From Psychrobacillus sp. FSL K6-2836 (lineage in GTDB: Bacteria > Bacillota > Bacilli > Bacillales_A > Planococcaceae): a DNA stretch of 64,000 bases. Of this stretch, positions 34,815-43,698 are shown in pieces (the stretch's first letter is position 1; each line of letters starts with the position of its first letter). The notes under the pieces are model-generated. The model did no database searches. It worked only from the letters and a program-made list of their open reading frames with translations, and was not told the DNA's origin. The stretch is from NCBI RefSeq assembly GCF_038003085.1, contig NZ_JBBOOM010000001.1, positions 2,604,001 to 2,668,000 on the forward strand, given 5' to 3'. The position numbers and the translations under genes were made by a program.

Positions 34815-35420
34815 ATGAACCATGTTTTTTATAAAGGTGAGGATTCCTCGCGACCAACACTATTACTTTTACACGGAACAGGTGGAAATGAGCATGATTT
34901 AGTTGGCCTTGGTAAAGAAATAGATACGGCCGCTAATATTTTGAGTGTGCGCGGAAATGTTTTAGAAAATGGAATGCCACGATTCTTTAAACGTTTAGCG
35001 GAAGGGGTCTTTGATTTAGAAGATTTACAGCTTAGAACGGAAGAATTGAAAAAATTCATCGATGAAGCAGCGGTAAAGTATGAATTTGATCGAGATAATG
35101 TAGTGGCGATTGGTTATTCCAACGGTGCCAATATTGCTGCAAATATTTTATTTGAATATGAAAATGTACTGAAGGGTTCCATTTTACATCACCCAATGGT
35201 TCCTAGACGTGGTGTAGAATTACCGGATATGCCAAAAACTCCTGTATTCATCGGAGCTGGTAAAAATGATCAGATGTGTCCAGCAACAGAATCAGAGGAT
35301 CTACAGGACTTGCTGCAAGGAGCGGGAGCAGAGGTAGAGCTTTACTGGCATGCATATGGTCACCAATTAACTCAAGATGAAGTGCAAGCAGCGAAACAAT
35401 GGTACCAGTCGAAATTCTAA
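34815..35420 (+). CDS. mhqD: Quinone-responsive carboxylesterase-like hydrolase MhqD
   Basis: The 201-residue alpha/beta hydrolase has the oxyanion motif LLLHGTGGNEHDL at the N-terminus, nucleophile elbow GYSNGANIAA (about 100-109), FIGAGKNDQMCP for the acid and YGHQLT for the histidine. It closely resembles Bacillus MhqD, part of the hydroquinone/catechol detoxification regulon. ATG 34815 has AAAGGGAG 7 nt upstream and is chosen over the TTG at 34797, which lies before the ribosome site. Confidence 0.9.
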   Translation: MNHVFYKGEDSSRPTLLLLHGTGGNEHDLVGLGKEIDTAANILSVRGNVLENGMPRFFKRLAEGVFDLEDLQLRTEELKKFIDEAAVKYEFDRDNVVAIGYSNGANIAANILFEYENVLKGSILHHPMVPRRGVELPDMPKTPVFIGAGKNDQMCPATESEDLQDLLQGAGAEVELYWHAYGHQLTQDEVQAAKQWYQSKF

Positions 35421-35427
35421 AAAATAT

Positions 35428-35457
35428 AGCCAAGCAGACTCGCTCTGCTTGGCTTTC
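35428..35457. terminator. Bidirectional terminator
   Basis: AGCCAAGCAGA pairs with TCTGCTTGGCT across a short loop. T-rich tails on both strands serve mhqD and the opposing MMPL gene. Confidence 0.85.
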
Positions 35458-35535
35458 TACATACTGGGAGTGATTTTCTATGGAAAAGTTATCTGTTAAG
35501 CAAGTAAACATCTTACTACACCATTACTTGACAAG

Positions 35536-37665
35536 TTAATGTAGTTTTTTTGCTTTATAAGGCCCTTTTCTAAAAGGAAGCCACCAGTTCCATTTACCGA
35601 AAAGCTTCATTAAACTTGGAACAAGCAATAACCTAATGATAGATGCATCTATCGCTACGGCAATCGCAATACCAACACCAATCTGTTTAACAGGCATTAC
35701 CTCTGTAAATGCAAAGGCTCCCGTTATAACAATCATGATTAGGGCTGCAGATGTAATGATCTTACTTGTTGAAGTCAAACCATCAACAGTTGCTAATGTA
35801 TTATTTTGGTGCTTTAAATATTCCTCCTGTATACGAGAGATTAAAAATACCTCGTAGTCCATACTTAAACCAAATACGAGACTAAATACAATAACAGGAA
35901 TGATTAATGCAATCGTAGTTTCTTCGATTCCAAAATGTCCATATTGGAATATATATACGAGAATTCCAAAAGTGGAAGCTAGACCAATGATGTTCATAAT
36001 AATCGCTTTCAATGGTATTAGAATAGAACGGAACGCAATCATTAAAATGATAAAAGTAGAGCCTAAAATAATTGCTAATAGCCAACCTACTTTGTCGAAT
36101 ATTTCATCAAAAATTTCTTGATTGAATTTAGGTTGGCCACCTAGCTTAAAGTCGACGCCTAAATCTTTTTCTGACCATTCTCGTACCCAGTCCTGTGCCT
36201 CATCGGAAGAACCGTTTAAATTTAGGGTTACTGGTACTAGTAATTTATTGTCTTGAACAAATGTATCTATTAAAGGTGTTAGTTGAGCTTCGACTTCTGG
36301 CACCATTAAGCTTTGTTCCCATTGCTCTACGGTTGGGATCTCACTTACTGTGAAAATTGTATTAACCGACTTGACATAATTATCTGCGAGTAACTCATTT
36401 TCTATGTTTTTTATGTCCTCTAAGCCAGCAGTATTATCCCAGCCATCTGATCGATCGGCAATCATGTAAACAGTGGACTGTTCGCCTAAACCAAATTGTT
36501 GGTCCATTAGCTCATAGGCTTCTCTAGAATCATAAGACTCTGGAAGGGAGTCCACTTGAGGAATAGTCAATTCCATATTCTTTACTGGTATTATCCCAAT
36601 TCCTAAAATAATTAATGCAACAAGTATTAATGTGACAGGACGTTTCATAACAAACGAGGCGAAGTTGCGCCATCTAGTTGTAGCACCTGGTTTTACACGA
36701 ATAATCGTCCATTTGTTGATACGTTCTTTTAAAAGCATTAATAGAGCGGGGAGCAAAGTAATAGACGCCAATACCGCAATAGTTACGACGAGCATTCCAC
36801 CTAATGCAATGTTTTGGAATATCTCGACTTGCATGACAAGCATTGCTCCTAAACCTATAAATACACATATTGCAGAGAATATGATGGATCGTCCAGCTGT
36901 TTGAATAGCAGTTTGTACTGCATCTGCTATCGAATTCTTAGCAAGCTCTTCTTTATAGCGATTGATGAGTAATAGGGCAAAATCGATGCTTAATGCCAAT
37001 CCAAGCATCGGGATAATGTTCATAACAAAAATCGACAAATCCATCGTCTCACTAAATAAGGTCATCACTCCGAAAGCGGAGACCACCGTTACAATTCCAA
37101 TGGCAAGTGGGATAAACGCTGCAACGACACTACCAAATGCAAGTAGTAATACAATAATAGCTATCGGTAAGCCTATTGCCTCTGCACTAGCTAAGTCTTT
37201 TTGACTGGCACTATTAATGTCTTTGTTAATAGCAGCACCACCTGTCAACGTAACTCCTTGCTCTCCGTCAATAGCTTCCCTGATGTCATCAACTGCACCA
37301 GTCATATCAGCATCGGAGTCGAAGTGGAGCATGGCATAGGCAACATGATCTTTATATAAAGAGTCATCCTCTAAAGGAGATTGAATAGACTCTGCAAGAT
37401 TTAGCTGTTCTATCTCATTTAATGTGTCTTCGATCGTACTATTGGAGGTTTGATCAAAAACGACAAATAGGGACTCTGCTGGAAAATCAAATGTTTTCGT
37501 TAATTCCTCCATCACTTCTGCATGTTCTCCGTCTGTACTAAATCCATCGCCCTCTAATAGACCTGGCAAACGAATAGCCAACACTGCCAAAATTACAAAT
37601 ATAAGTAACCAAATACCTAATATCGCCTTATAGTGACGTGTCACTATATTGGACAAGCCTGTCAT
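35536..37665 (-). CDS. MMPL-family transporter (YdfJ-like)
   Basis: The 709-residue protein is an RND-superfamily MMPL transporter. It has one N-terminal helix, an external domain (about residues 40-160), a helix bundle (about 165-360) with the motif NIIPMLGLALSIDFALLLINRYKEEL, a second external domain (about 380-520) and a second bundle with VFSLVFGLSMDYEVFLISRIQEEY. The GLSxD[YF] aspartates are the proton-relay residues. ATG 37665 follows GAGGAGG; the longer frame lacks a ribosome site. Substrates may be lipids or drugs. A perfect 20-bp palindrome lies within its first codons (37629-37648). Confidence 0.88.
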   Translation of the reverse strand: MTGLSNIVTRHYKAILGIWLLIFVILAVLAIRLPGLLEGDGFSTDGEHAEVMEELTKTFDFPAESLFVVFDQTSNSTIEDTLNEIEQLNLAESIQSPLEDDSLYKDHVAYAMLHFDSDADMTGAVDDIREAIDGEQGVTLTGGAAINKDINSASQKDLASAEAIGLPIAIIVLLLAFGSVVAAFIPLAIGIVTVVSAFGVMTLFSETMDLSIFVMNIIPMLGLALSIDFALLLINRYKEELAKNSIADAVQTAIQTAGRSIIFSAICVFIGLGAMLVMQVEIFQNIALGGMLVVTIAVLASITLLPALLMLLKERINKWTIIRVKPGATTRWRNFASFVMKRPVTLILVALIILGIGIIPVKNMELTIPQVDSLPESYDSREAYELMDQQFGLGEQSTVYMIADRSDGWDNTAGLEDIKNIENELLADNYVKSVNTIFTVSEIPTVEQWEQSLMVPEVEAQLTPLIDTFVQDNKLLVPVTLNLNGSSDEAQDWVREWSEKDLGVDFKLGGQPKFNQEIFDEIFDKVGWLLAIILGSTFIILMIAFRSILIPLKAIIMNIIGLASTFGILVYIFQYGHFGIEETTIALIIPVIVFSLVFGLSMDYEVFLISRIQEEYLKHQNNTLATVDGLTSTSKIITSAALIMIVITGAFAFTEVMPVKQIGVGIAIAVAIDASIIRLLLVPSLMKLFGKWNWWLPFRKGPYKAKKLH
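37629..37648. promoter_or_regulatory. Perfect palindrome in the 5' end of the MMPL gene
   Basis: Arms TATAGTGAC and GTCACTATA flank a 2-bp centre, 17 bp inside the coding sequence. The shape fits a TetR- or GntR-type dimer site, but no regulator is adjacent. Confidence 0.4.
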
Positions 37666-37770
37666 AAAATTCCTCCTCAAATAAAGCCTAGTTACATTGT
37701 AAAACAAAGTGATATAAAGATACTAATATAATGATAGAATATGAGTAGTAATTCTACAGGAGGGATTCCA

Positions 37771-38403
37771 TTGAAGGTAGCAGCACCAAAAATATCAAAA
37801 TCATTGCAAGAGCTTGATGTGCAAAAAGCACTTTTAGAAGATTATTATGTATCAGATGGACTAGTTACTGAGCTGGAGTTAGATGAGGAGCAAGAGGATA
37901 AAATTGTTTTTGATCAAATTTATTTTCGGGATATCTCTATGGAAGGTGTCCGTTTTCAGCAAGTAGAGTTTGTTGACTGTATTTTTGAAAAATGTGACCT
38001 ATCCAATGTCGATTTTGGGAACGCGGTATTCCATCGAGTAGAAATCCTGAGCTCGAAGCTAGTAGGAGCCAATATATCCCAAAGTAGAATGACCGAAGTG
38101 AAGATAGTAGATTCGGTTGCAAACTATGTGAGTATGAGTTTTTCTAAATTGAAAAAAGTATCCTTCTCTAAAATTGCATTCAACCGTGCGGATTTTATAG
38201 AGGCTACATTTGATAAGGTGAATTTTGAAGGCTGTGAATTAAATGAAGCGAATTTTACAGATACTGCTTTATCTGGAGTCGATTTAAGTTCGAATACGTA
38301 TGAACAACTATCCGTATCATTAGATAAAATGCAAGGTTGTACGGTCTCCACGGAACAAGCAATCGGCTTTGCAAAATCACTGGGTTTAAAGATCAAAGAA
38401 TAA
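37771..38403 (+). CDS. Pentapeptide-repeat protein
   Basis: The 210-residue protein contains tandem A(D/N)LXX-like pentapeptides from about residue 55 to 180 (for example CDLSN-VDFGN-AVFHR, ADFIE-ATFDK-VNFEG-CELNE-ANFTD). They form a right-handed quadrilateral beta-helix. Family members include gyrase-protecting DNA mimics, but the pattern alone does not show that role. The start is TTG 37771, 6 nt after AGGAGGG, instead of ATG 37741, which has no ribosome site and lies upstream of it. Confidence 0.87.
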   Translation: MKVAAPKISKSLQELDVQKALLEDYYVSDGLVTELELDEEQEDKIVFDQIYFRDISMEGVRFQQVEFVDCIFEKCDLSNVDFGNAVFHRVEILSSKLVGANISQSRMTEVKIVDSVANYVSMSFSKLKKVSFSKIAFNRADFIEATFDKVNFEGCELNEANFTDTALSGVDLSSNTYEQLSVSLDKMQGCTVSTEQAIGFAKSLGLKIKE

Positions 38404-38418
38404 AGAGCGGTCTGTTGT

Positions 38419-38571
38419 TATACGAGAGTGTACAGGTCCTATGCGAGAGAGATTTGCTGTTATACGAGAGCGAACTGGTTCTATATGAGAGAGACCTTGC
38501 TATACGAGAGTAATCAGCTCCTATACGAGAGCGTGCATGTTATACGAGAGTAATCCACTGATATACGAGAG
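38419..38571. repeat. 21/19-bp-phased TATACGAGAG array (array 2)
   Basis: Eight copies of TATACGAGAG (two with one change: TATGCGAGAG, TATATGAGAG) start at 38419, 38440, 38461, 38482, 38501, 38522, 38541 and 38562. The spacings are 21, 21, 21, 19, 21, 19 and 21 bp. The spacers are not conserved. The array fills the gap between the convergent pentapeptide and pit genes. Confidence 0.9.
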
Positions 38572-38599
38572 AACCCGTACCATTCATAGCTATCCAAAC

Positions 38600-38633
38600 A
38601 AAAAATAATCCCTTGTCCGCAAAGACAAGGGAT
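38600..38633 (-). terminator. Terminator of the ykaA-pit operon
   Basis: On the minus strand ATCCCTTGTC pairs with GACAAGGGAT and is followed by a T-rich tail. Confidence 0.88.
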
Positions 38634-38640
38634 CATTACA

Positions 38641-39639
38641 TTAGAAGAATAAATTTAATACTTGGAATATAATACCCGCCATAACAGCTGAAATAGGTAA
38701 AGTGATAATCCACGTTAAGACAATTTTTTTAGCAACTCCCCATTTTACACCCTTCACACGTTGTGCTGATCCAACCCCCATAATAGCGGAAGAAATAACA
38801 TGTGTAGTGGAAACTGGTAAATGAATAGTGGTAGCACCGAAAATAATCATTGCAGAAGACAAGTCAGCAGCTGCCCCGTTAATAGGACGTATTTTCATAA
38901 TTTTACCACCAACAGTTTTAATAATTTTATACCCACCAATAGAAGTACCAAGGCCCATTGCAGTAGCTGCAGCAATACGAACCCATAATTGAATATCGTC
39001 ATTTGTTTGCCATTCGGCTGCGATTAAAGCCATTGTAATAATACCCATCGCTTTTTGCGCATCGTTCGTACCATGCGTAAAGGATTGAAGGGCAGCCGTA
39101 CCAATTTGGAATATACGGAACCTCTTGTTTGTCCCATATAAACTCCCGTTTTTAAAAATAACTTTAAATAATGACATCATTAAAAAGCCGACAGCAAGGG
39201 CTAAAAATGGTGAAATGAGTAACGCTTGAATGATTTTGATGAAACCTTCCCAGTTCAAAATTGCAAAGCCAGCAGATGAAACTGCCGCTCCGGCGATAGA
39301 GCCGATTAACGTATGAGAAGAACTGGAAGGAATCCCGAAATACCATGTAACTAGATTCCAGATAATCGCTGAGAGTAATGCCGCTAAAATAATAAGCGAA
39401 CCATTTTGCAAGGCAAAAGGATCCACAATATCTTTTGTAATCGTTTTAGCTACTCCAGTAAATGTTAAAGCACCAACAAAGTTCATTATTGCTGCCATTA
39501 GTACAGCCACTCTAGGCTTTAGAGCTCTTGTTGATACGGATGTGGCAATGGCGTTTGCTGTATCATGAAATCCATTGATAAAGTCAAATGCAAGAGCAAA
39601 GACTACTACTAGAATGGTTAATATAAATATTGTTTCCAT
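38641..39639 (-). CDS. pit: Low-affinity inorganic phosphate transporter Pit
   Basis: The 332-residue membrane protein has the two PiT-family signatures: FDFINGFHDTANAIATSV near the N-terminus and QSFTHGTNDAQKAMGIITMAL around residue 190. It transports metal-phosphate with protons. It starts 12 bp after the DUF47 gene, its usual accessory partner. Confidence 0.94.
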   Translation of the reverse strand: METIFILTILVVVFALAFDFINGFHDTANAIATSVSTRALKPRVAVLMAAIMNFVGALTFTGVAKTITKDIVDPFALQNGSLIILAALLSAIIWNLVTWYFGIPSSSSHTLIGSIAGAAVSSAGFAILNWEGFIKIIQALLISPFLALAVGFLMMSLFKVIFKNGSLYGTNKRFRIFQIGTAALQSFTHGTNDAQKAMGIITMALIAAEWQTNDDIQLWVRIAAATAMGLGTSIGGYKIIKTVGGKIMKIRPINGAAADLSSAMIIFGATTIHLPVSTTHVISSAIMGVGSAQRVKGVKWGVAKKIVLTWIITLPISAVMAGIIFQVLNLFF

Positions 39640-39651
39640 AAGCGTATACTC

Positions 39652-40272
39652 CTACGCATTTCGCATAATAATTGTTTCCAACGTATTAGCTACGTTTTGG
39701 CAATAATCAGCGATTTCTTCTAGTTGTTCATATATATCTTTGAATTGAATAATGCGTATAGGATCTTTTTCGTTCAAGAATAATTGTTTAATCGATGAGC
39801 GAAGCACCTCATCACATTTTCTTTCATAATCTTTTATAAGTATAGAATGTTCATGCATTTTCAGAAGTTTTTTAGTAGCTAAGAGTTCCATCGCTTTAAC
39901 GATTTCATCCGTGCTTTTCACAATATAACCTAAGAATGTGCGCATAGATTCATCAATTTCAATCAATGAAAACATTTCCAAGTGAGCTGTGAAATTATCA
40001 ATACCATCCAAAATGTCATCCATACGAATCGCAAGTTCAAGAATATCTTCACGTTCAATTGGTGTCATAAAGGATTTATTTAACATAACGATCAATTCAT
40101 GTATTAAAGTATCTCCCGCTGTTTCGTAATTTTTTAAGTGAACGCTGATTTCTTTTAAATCTGCAACCGTATTAATACGAAAATCATCTGCATAATGAGC
40201 GCTATCACGTACGTTTTCTGCAATTTTTAATAGAGATACGAAAAATGGATCTGGTTTTTTTGAACTAATCAT
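39652..40272 (-). CDS. ykaA: DUF47 / PhoU-like phosphate transport accessory protein
   Basis: The 206-residue, all-helical protein belongs to the DUF47 family, related to PhoU. It has HLKNYETAGDTLIHELI and the motif EREDILELAIRMDDILDGID, which holds metal-binding acidic residues, with a second E-x-x-CD set later. It is encoded upstream of and co-transcribed with pit, and is thought to modulate transporter activity. Confidence 0.92.
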   Translation of the reverse strand: MISSKKPDPFFVSLLKIAENVRDSAHYADDFRINTVADLKEISVHLKNYETAGDTLIHELIVMLNKSFMTPIEREDILELAIRMDDILDGIDNFTAHLEMFSLIEIDESMRTFLGYIVKSTDEIVKAMELLATKKLLKMHEHSILIKDYERKCDEVLRSSIKQLFLNEKDPIRIIQFKDIYEQLEEIADYCQNVANTLETIIMRNA

Positions 40273-40515
40273 AAAAGCCTCCTGGACTTAATTAATATGT
40301 TTACTTTTTCCTCAAATAGCATACCAAAAAAAATACAAAATCAACACAATTTTTACTCTAGATTATCGAAATTTACAATACTGTAACATTAGAACTCGAA
40401 AATAGAACAAATAAGCCCATTTTTAGTCGAAAAACGTCGTTTTTTGTCAGAATTGATAGAATTTAAATGTAATTGAAACGATGAATTACATTGCTATTAT
40501 AAAAAAGGAAATATA

Positions 40516-40541
40516 TGAAACTTTCTGAAAGTATTTCCGTA
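40516..40541 (+). promoter_or_regulatory. SigW-type promoter of nfeD2-floT
   Basis: TGAAAC (40516-40521), exactly 16 bp, then CGTA (40538-40541) gives the consensus of the ECF factor SigW. It lies 35 bp before the NfeD2-like gene. The homologous yuaF-floT operon of Bacillus subtilis is known to depend on SigW. The rest of the 303-bp gap is AT-rich. Confidence 0.9.
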
Positions 40542-40575
40542 TATATTACTAAGTTAACTTTAAACGTGGAAAGGG

Positions 40576-41085
40576 GTGAGTGAAATAGAACAAGTCTATT
40601 TATATGGATTAATCGGTATAGGTTTAATCACTATTTTGTATGTGTTGTTTGCAGATGCAATCGATGGAATGGATGGCGGCATTTTCAATCCGACAACGAT
40701 TCTTTCTTTCTTATTATTTATATGTGCATCCGGTTTTATACTATTAAAACTAACGGATTGGGACGAGAAATTTGTTATTATGGCAGCTCTCATTATTTCT
40801 AGTATATTAACTTTCTTACTTTACTTCTTTATATTAGTTCCGCTTGCATCAGCAGAGGTTTCCACAGCATATACAAACGAATCTCTGCAAGGTCAAGTTG
40901 GAAGAGTCATAATTCCGATACCATCAGATGGGTTTGGAGAAATAGTAATAGAAACGGTAAGTGGAGTAATTTCTAAAAGAGCAGCAGGCTATGACAATGA
41001 AGAAATTGAGTACGATAAACAGGTACTTATCATAGATTTTGATAATGGAACTTTTTTAGTAAAGGAATACTTACCGTTAGTATAG
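40576..41085 (+). CDS. yuaF: NfeD2-like membrane protein YuaF
   Basis: The 169-residue protein has three transmembrane helices (about residues 8-25, 42-57 and 65-92) and a C-terminal OB-fold domain (LQGQVGRVIIPIPSDGFGEIVIE). It matches the flotillin partner YuaF/NfeD2. The GTG start at 40576 has only a marginal ribosome site. It is followed 19 bp later by floT and acts with it in membrane organisation under envelope stress. Confidence 0.9.
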   Translation: MSEIEQVYLYGLIGIGLITILYVLFADAIDGMDGGIFNPTTILSFLLFICASGFILLKLTDWDEKFVIMAALIISSILTFLLYFFILVPLASAEVSTAYTNESLQGQVGRVIIPIPSDGFGEIVIETVSGVISKRAAGYDNEEIEYDKQVLIIDFDNGTFLVKEYLPLV

Positions 41086-41104
41086 ATAAAAGGGGGAATT
41101 AGAA

Positions 41105-42622
41105 ATGCAAATGGAAATGTTGATAGTTATTGGGATAGTAGTGTTTGTTATAGTTGCAATGTTAGCTGTTTTTATTACAAAATATCGTACGGTAGGACCA
41201 GATGAGGCGCTAATTGTAACAGGGAGCTATTTAGGATCTAAGAATGTCCATACAGACGATTCTGGTAATCGCATTAAAATTATTCGTGGTGGAGGTACAT
41301 TTATATTTCCAGTGTTCCAACAAGCTGAACCGCTAAGCTTACTTTCTAGTAAATTAGAAGTTACTACACCAGAAGTATATACTGAGCAAGGTGTTCCTGT
41401 AATGGCGGATGGAACGGCAATTTTTAAAATTGGTGGTTCTATTTCGGAAATCGCTACTGCTGCGGAACAGTTTTTAGGTAAATCAAAGGCAGACCGTGAA
41501 AACGAAGCGAAGGAAGTATTGGAAGGTCATCTACGTTCTATCTTAGGCTCCATGACCGTAGAGGAAATTTACAAAAATCGAGATAAATTTTCGCAGGAAG
41601 TACAACGTGTAGCCTCCCAGGATTTAGCGAAAATGGGGTTAATCATTGTATCTTTTACAATTAAAGATGTACGTGATAAAAACGGATATTTGGACTCCCT
41701 AGGAAAGCCGAGAATTGCGCAAGTTAAGCGTGACGCGGATATCGCAACAGCGGAGGCAGAAAAAGAAACACGTATTAAACGTGCAGAAGCCTCTAAGGAT
41801 GCGCAGAGAGCTGAAATCGAAAGAGCAACAGAAATTGCTGAAGCGGAAAAAGACAACCAACTGAAGGTTGCGGAATATCGCCGTGAGCAAGACATTGCTA
41901 AAGCTCGTGCTGACCAAGCATATGAACTTGAAACTGCACGGTCAAAGCAAGAAGTAACCGAGCAAGAAATGCAAATTCAAATTATTGAACGTCAAAAGCA
42001 AATAGAGCTAGAAGAAAAAGAAATTCTAAGAAGAGAGAAGCAATATGACTCTGAAGTGAAGAAAAAAGCCGATGCAGATCGTTATGCTATTGAACAAAAT
42101 GCAGAAGCTTCTAAGTCACGTGAGATAGCAGAGGCAGATGCAGAGAAGTATCGAATTGAAGCAAAAGCAAAAGCGGATGCAGAGAAGGTTCGTTTAGATG
42201 GTCAAGCAAAAGCGGATTCACAACGAGCACAAGGGGAGTCAGAGGCCGATGTTATTCGACTTAAAGGACTTGCAGAGGCAGAAGCAAAACGTAAGATAGC
42301 TGAGGCTTTTGAAATGTACGGTCAAGCGGCTGTTCTCGATATGATTGTTCATATGCTTCCTGAATACGCTAAGCAAATTGCTAGTCCACTTTCAAATATC
42401 GACAAAATTACGGTTGTCGACACTGGTGGCGGAGAGGGTGGAGGGGCCAACAAAGTCACCTCTTATGCAACGAACTTGATGTCTACTCTTCAAGAAACGC
42501 TAAAGGCCTCCTCTGGAATCGATGTAAAGGAAATGCTAGAAAGCTATGCGGGGAAAGGAAATGTTCGTCCAAGTATAGAACGGTTAACGGAAGAAATAAA
42601 AAGTATAAATGAAACTCCATAA
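41105..42622 (+). CDS. floT: Flotillin FloT
   Basis: The 505-residue protein has an N-terminal membrane helix (about residues 5-25), an SPFH/PHB domain (about 30-200; GPDEALIVTGSYLG) and a long coiled coil rich in AEAE/KAEA repeats (about 205-410). A Gly-rich C-terminal region follows (VVDTGGGEGGGANKVTSY). It organises membrane microdomains and affects fluidity and signalling. A hairpin terminator follows. Confidence 0.95.
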   Translation: MQMEMLIVIGIVVFVIVAMLAVFITKYRTVGPDEALIVTGSYLGSKNVHTDDSGNRIKIIRGGGTFIFPVFQQAEPLSLLSSKLEVTTPEVYTEQGVPVMADGTAIFKIGGSISEIATAAEQFLGKSKADRENEAKEVLEGHLRSILGSMTVEEIYKNRDKFSQEVQRVASQDLAKMGLIIVSFTIKDVRDKNGYLDSLGKPRIAQVKRDADIATAEAEKETRIKRAEASKDAQRAEIERATEIAEAEKDNQLKVAEYRREQDIAKARADQAYELETARSKQEVTEQEMQIQIIERQKQIELEEKEILRREKQYDSEVKKKADADRYAIEQNAEASKSREIAEADAEKYRIEAKAKADAEKVRLDGQAKADSQRAQGESEADVIRLKGLAEAEAKRKIAEAFEMYGQAAVLDMIVHMLPEYAKQIASPLSNIDKITVVDTGGGEGGGANKVTSYATNLMSTLQETLKASSGIDVKEMLESYAGKGNVRPSIERLTEEIKSINETP

Positions 42623-42638
42623 CGTTTTAAGGCAAAAA

Positions 42639-42670
42639 ACCTATGAAAATATTCATAGGTTCTTTTTATT
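42639..42670 (+). terminator. Terminator of floT
   Basis: AACCTATGAA pairs with TTCATAGGTT across a 3-nt loop, followed by a T-rich run. Confidence 0.88.
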
Positions 42671-42748
42671 GTATTTCATTTAAGTTGTTTGAATTGTATA
42701 ATAAAAGCAGATAAAGCAGAATGTTGTCATAAGTATAGGGGGTAAAAT

Positions 42749-43684
42749 ATGCTAACAGTTGAACAGATAAAGGATATACGGATGAAAGCATATCTTCCAA
42801 GAGTATTTACAGATCAATCGGTTACTACATTTCTTGGAAGTGCAGAAAATATTTCTTACTCTTTATACACATTGTTTCCTAATACAACTACTTGGTTCTA
42901 TTATAACTCAAATAATTCTGCTGATTTTGTGGAGCGTTATACAATTTTAAATGGTGTTTTAGAAATAGAGCTGGATGGTCAAAAGTCGACACTGCATAGA
43001 GGTGATGTAATTGATTTAAATGAGTGCGGCGGGATTATCACTTGTAATACAGAATCACATGTGGAGATATTATTTGAAATGACTTCCTCGAGATTTGATA
43101 AAAGCTTTTCAGAGCGTGAGATAATTCAACGAGATGCTAAGCGAATTCAAGAAGTGGACGGGTATACTTATCATCATTGCTCACGAATCTGTGATTATTC
43201 TATTGAACTATGGAAAAGAATGAAACCAAAAGGACAAGGGGTTGCTATTCTAACGGTGGGTTCCTATTTTCACGATATTGGTAAGCTAGCAATCCCTATA
43301 GAAATATTGAACAAAACGGGTAAACTAACAGAAGATGAATGGAAAGTCATTAAAATGCATACAACTTTAGGGGCAGAGATGATGCGCAATCATGAAATAG
43401 AGCGAATGCGTAAAGCCGCTTTTATTGTAGAAGAACATCATGAAAGGTATGATGGAAAGGGATATCCATATGGTTTAATAGGGAATGAAATTTCCATAGA
43501 AGCTTCTATCGTTTCGGTGGTGGATGCATTCGATGCAATGACCACGAATCGGGTATACCGTAAGGCAATGACGACTGAGGAGGCCATTCAAGAGATGAAA
43601 GATGGAAGAGGCACTCAATTTCACCCTGAGGTAGTGGATGAATTTTTGGCAATGCTTGAAGAAAAACAAAATAAATGGATTTAA
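42749..43684 (+). CDS. Cupin-HD-GYP protein (c-di-GMP phosphodiesterase-like)
   Basis: The 311-residue protein combines an N-terminal cupin-like barrel (residues about 35-115; [27 protein letters not shown]) with an HD-GYP-type phosphohydrolase domain (about 135-305; [48 protein letters not shown]). All HD metal residues are present. The cupin is a likely small-molecule sensor that controls the hydrolase. It lies 14 bp before fumC and probably shares its transcript. Confidence 0.85.
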   Translation: MLTVEQIKDIRMKAYLPRVFTDQSVTTFLGSAENISYSLYTLFPNTTTWFYYNSNNSADFVERYTILNGVLEIELDGQKSTLHRGDVIDLNECGGIITCNTESHVEILFEMTSSRFDKSFSEREIIQRDAKRIQEVDGYTYHHCSRICDYSIELWKRMKPKGQGVAILTVGSYFHDIGKLAIPIEILNKTGKLTEDEWKVIKMHTTLGAEMMRNHEIERMRKAAFIVEEHHERYDGKGYPYGLIGNEISIEASIVSVVDAFDAMTTNRVYRKAMTTEEAIQEMKDGRGTQFHPEVVDEFLAMLEEKQNKWI

Positions 43685-43698
43685 AAGGAGCGAGGTTA

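Noticed and set aside
35480-35539. A 19-codon frame (MEKLSVKQVNILLHHYLTS) behind GGGAGTG
   Set aside because: Too short, with no membrane or motif signal, it overlaps the end of the opposing MMPL gene; chance is more likely.
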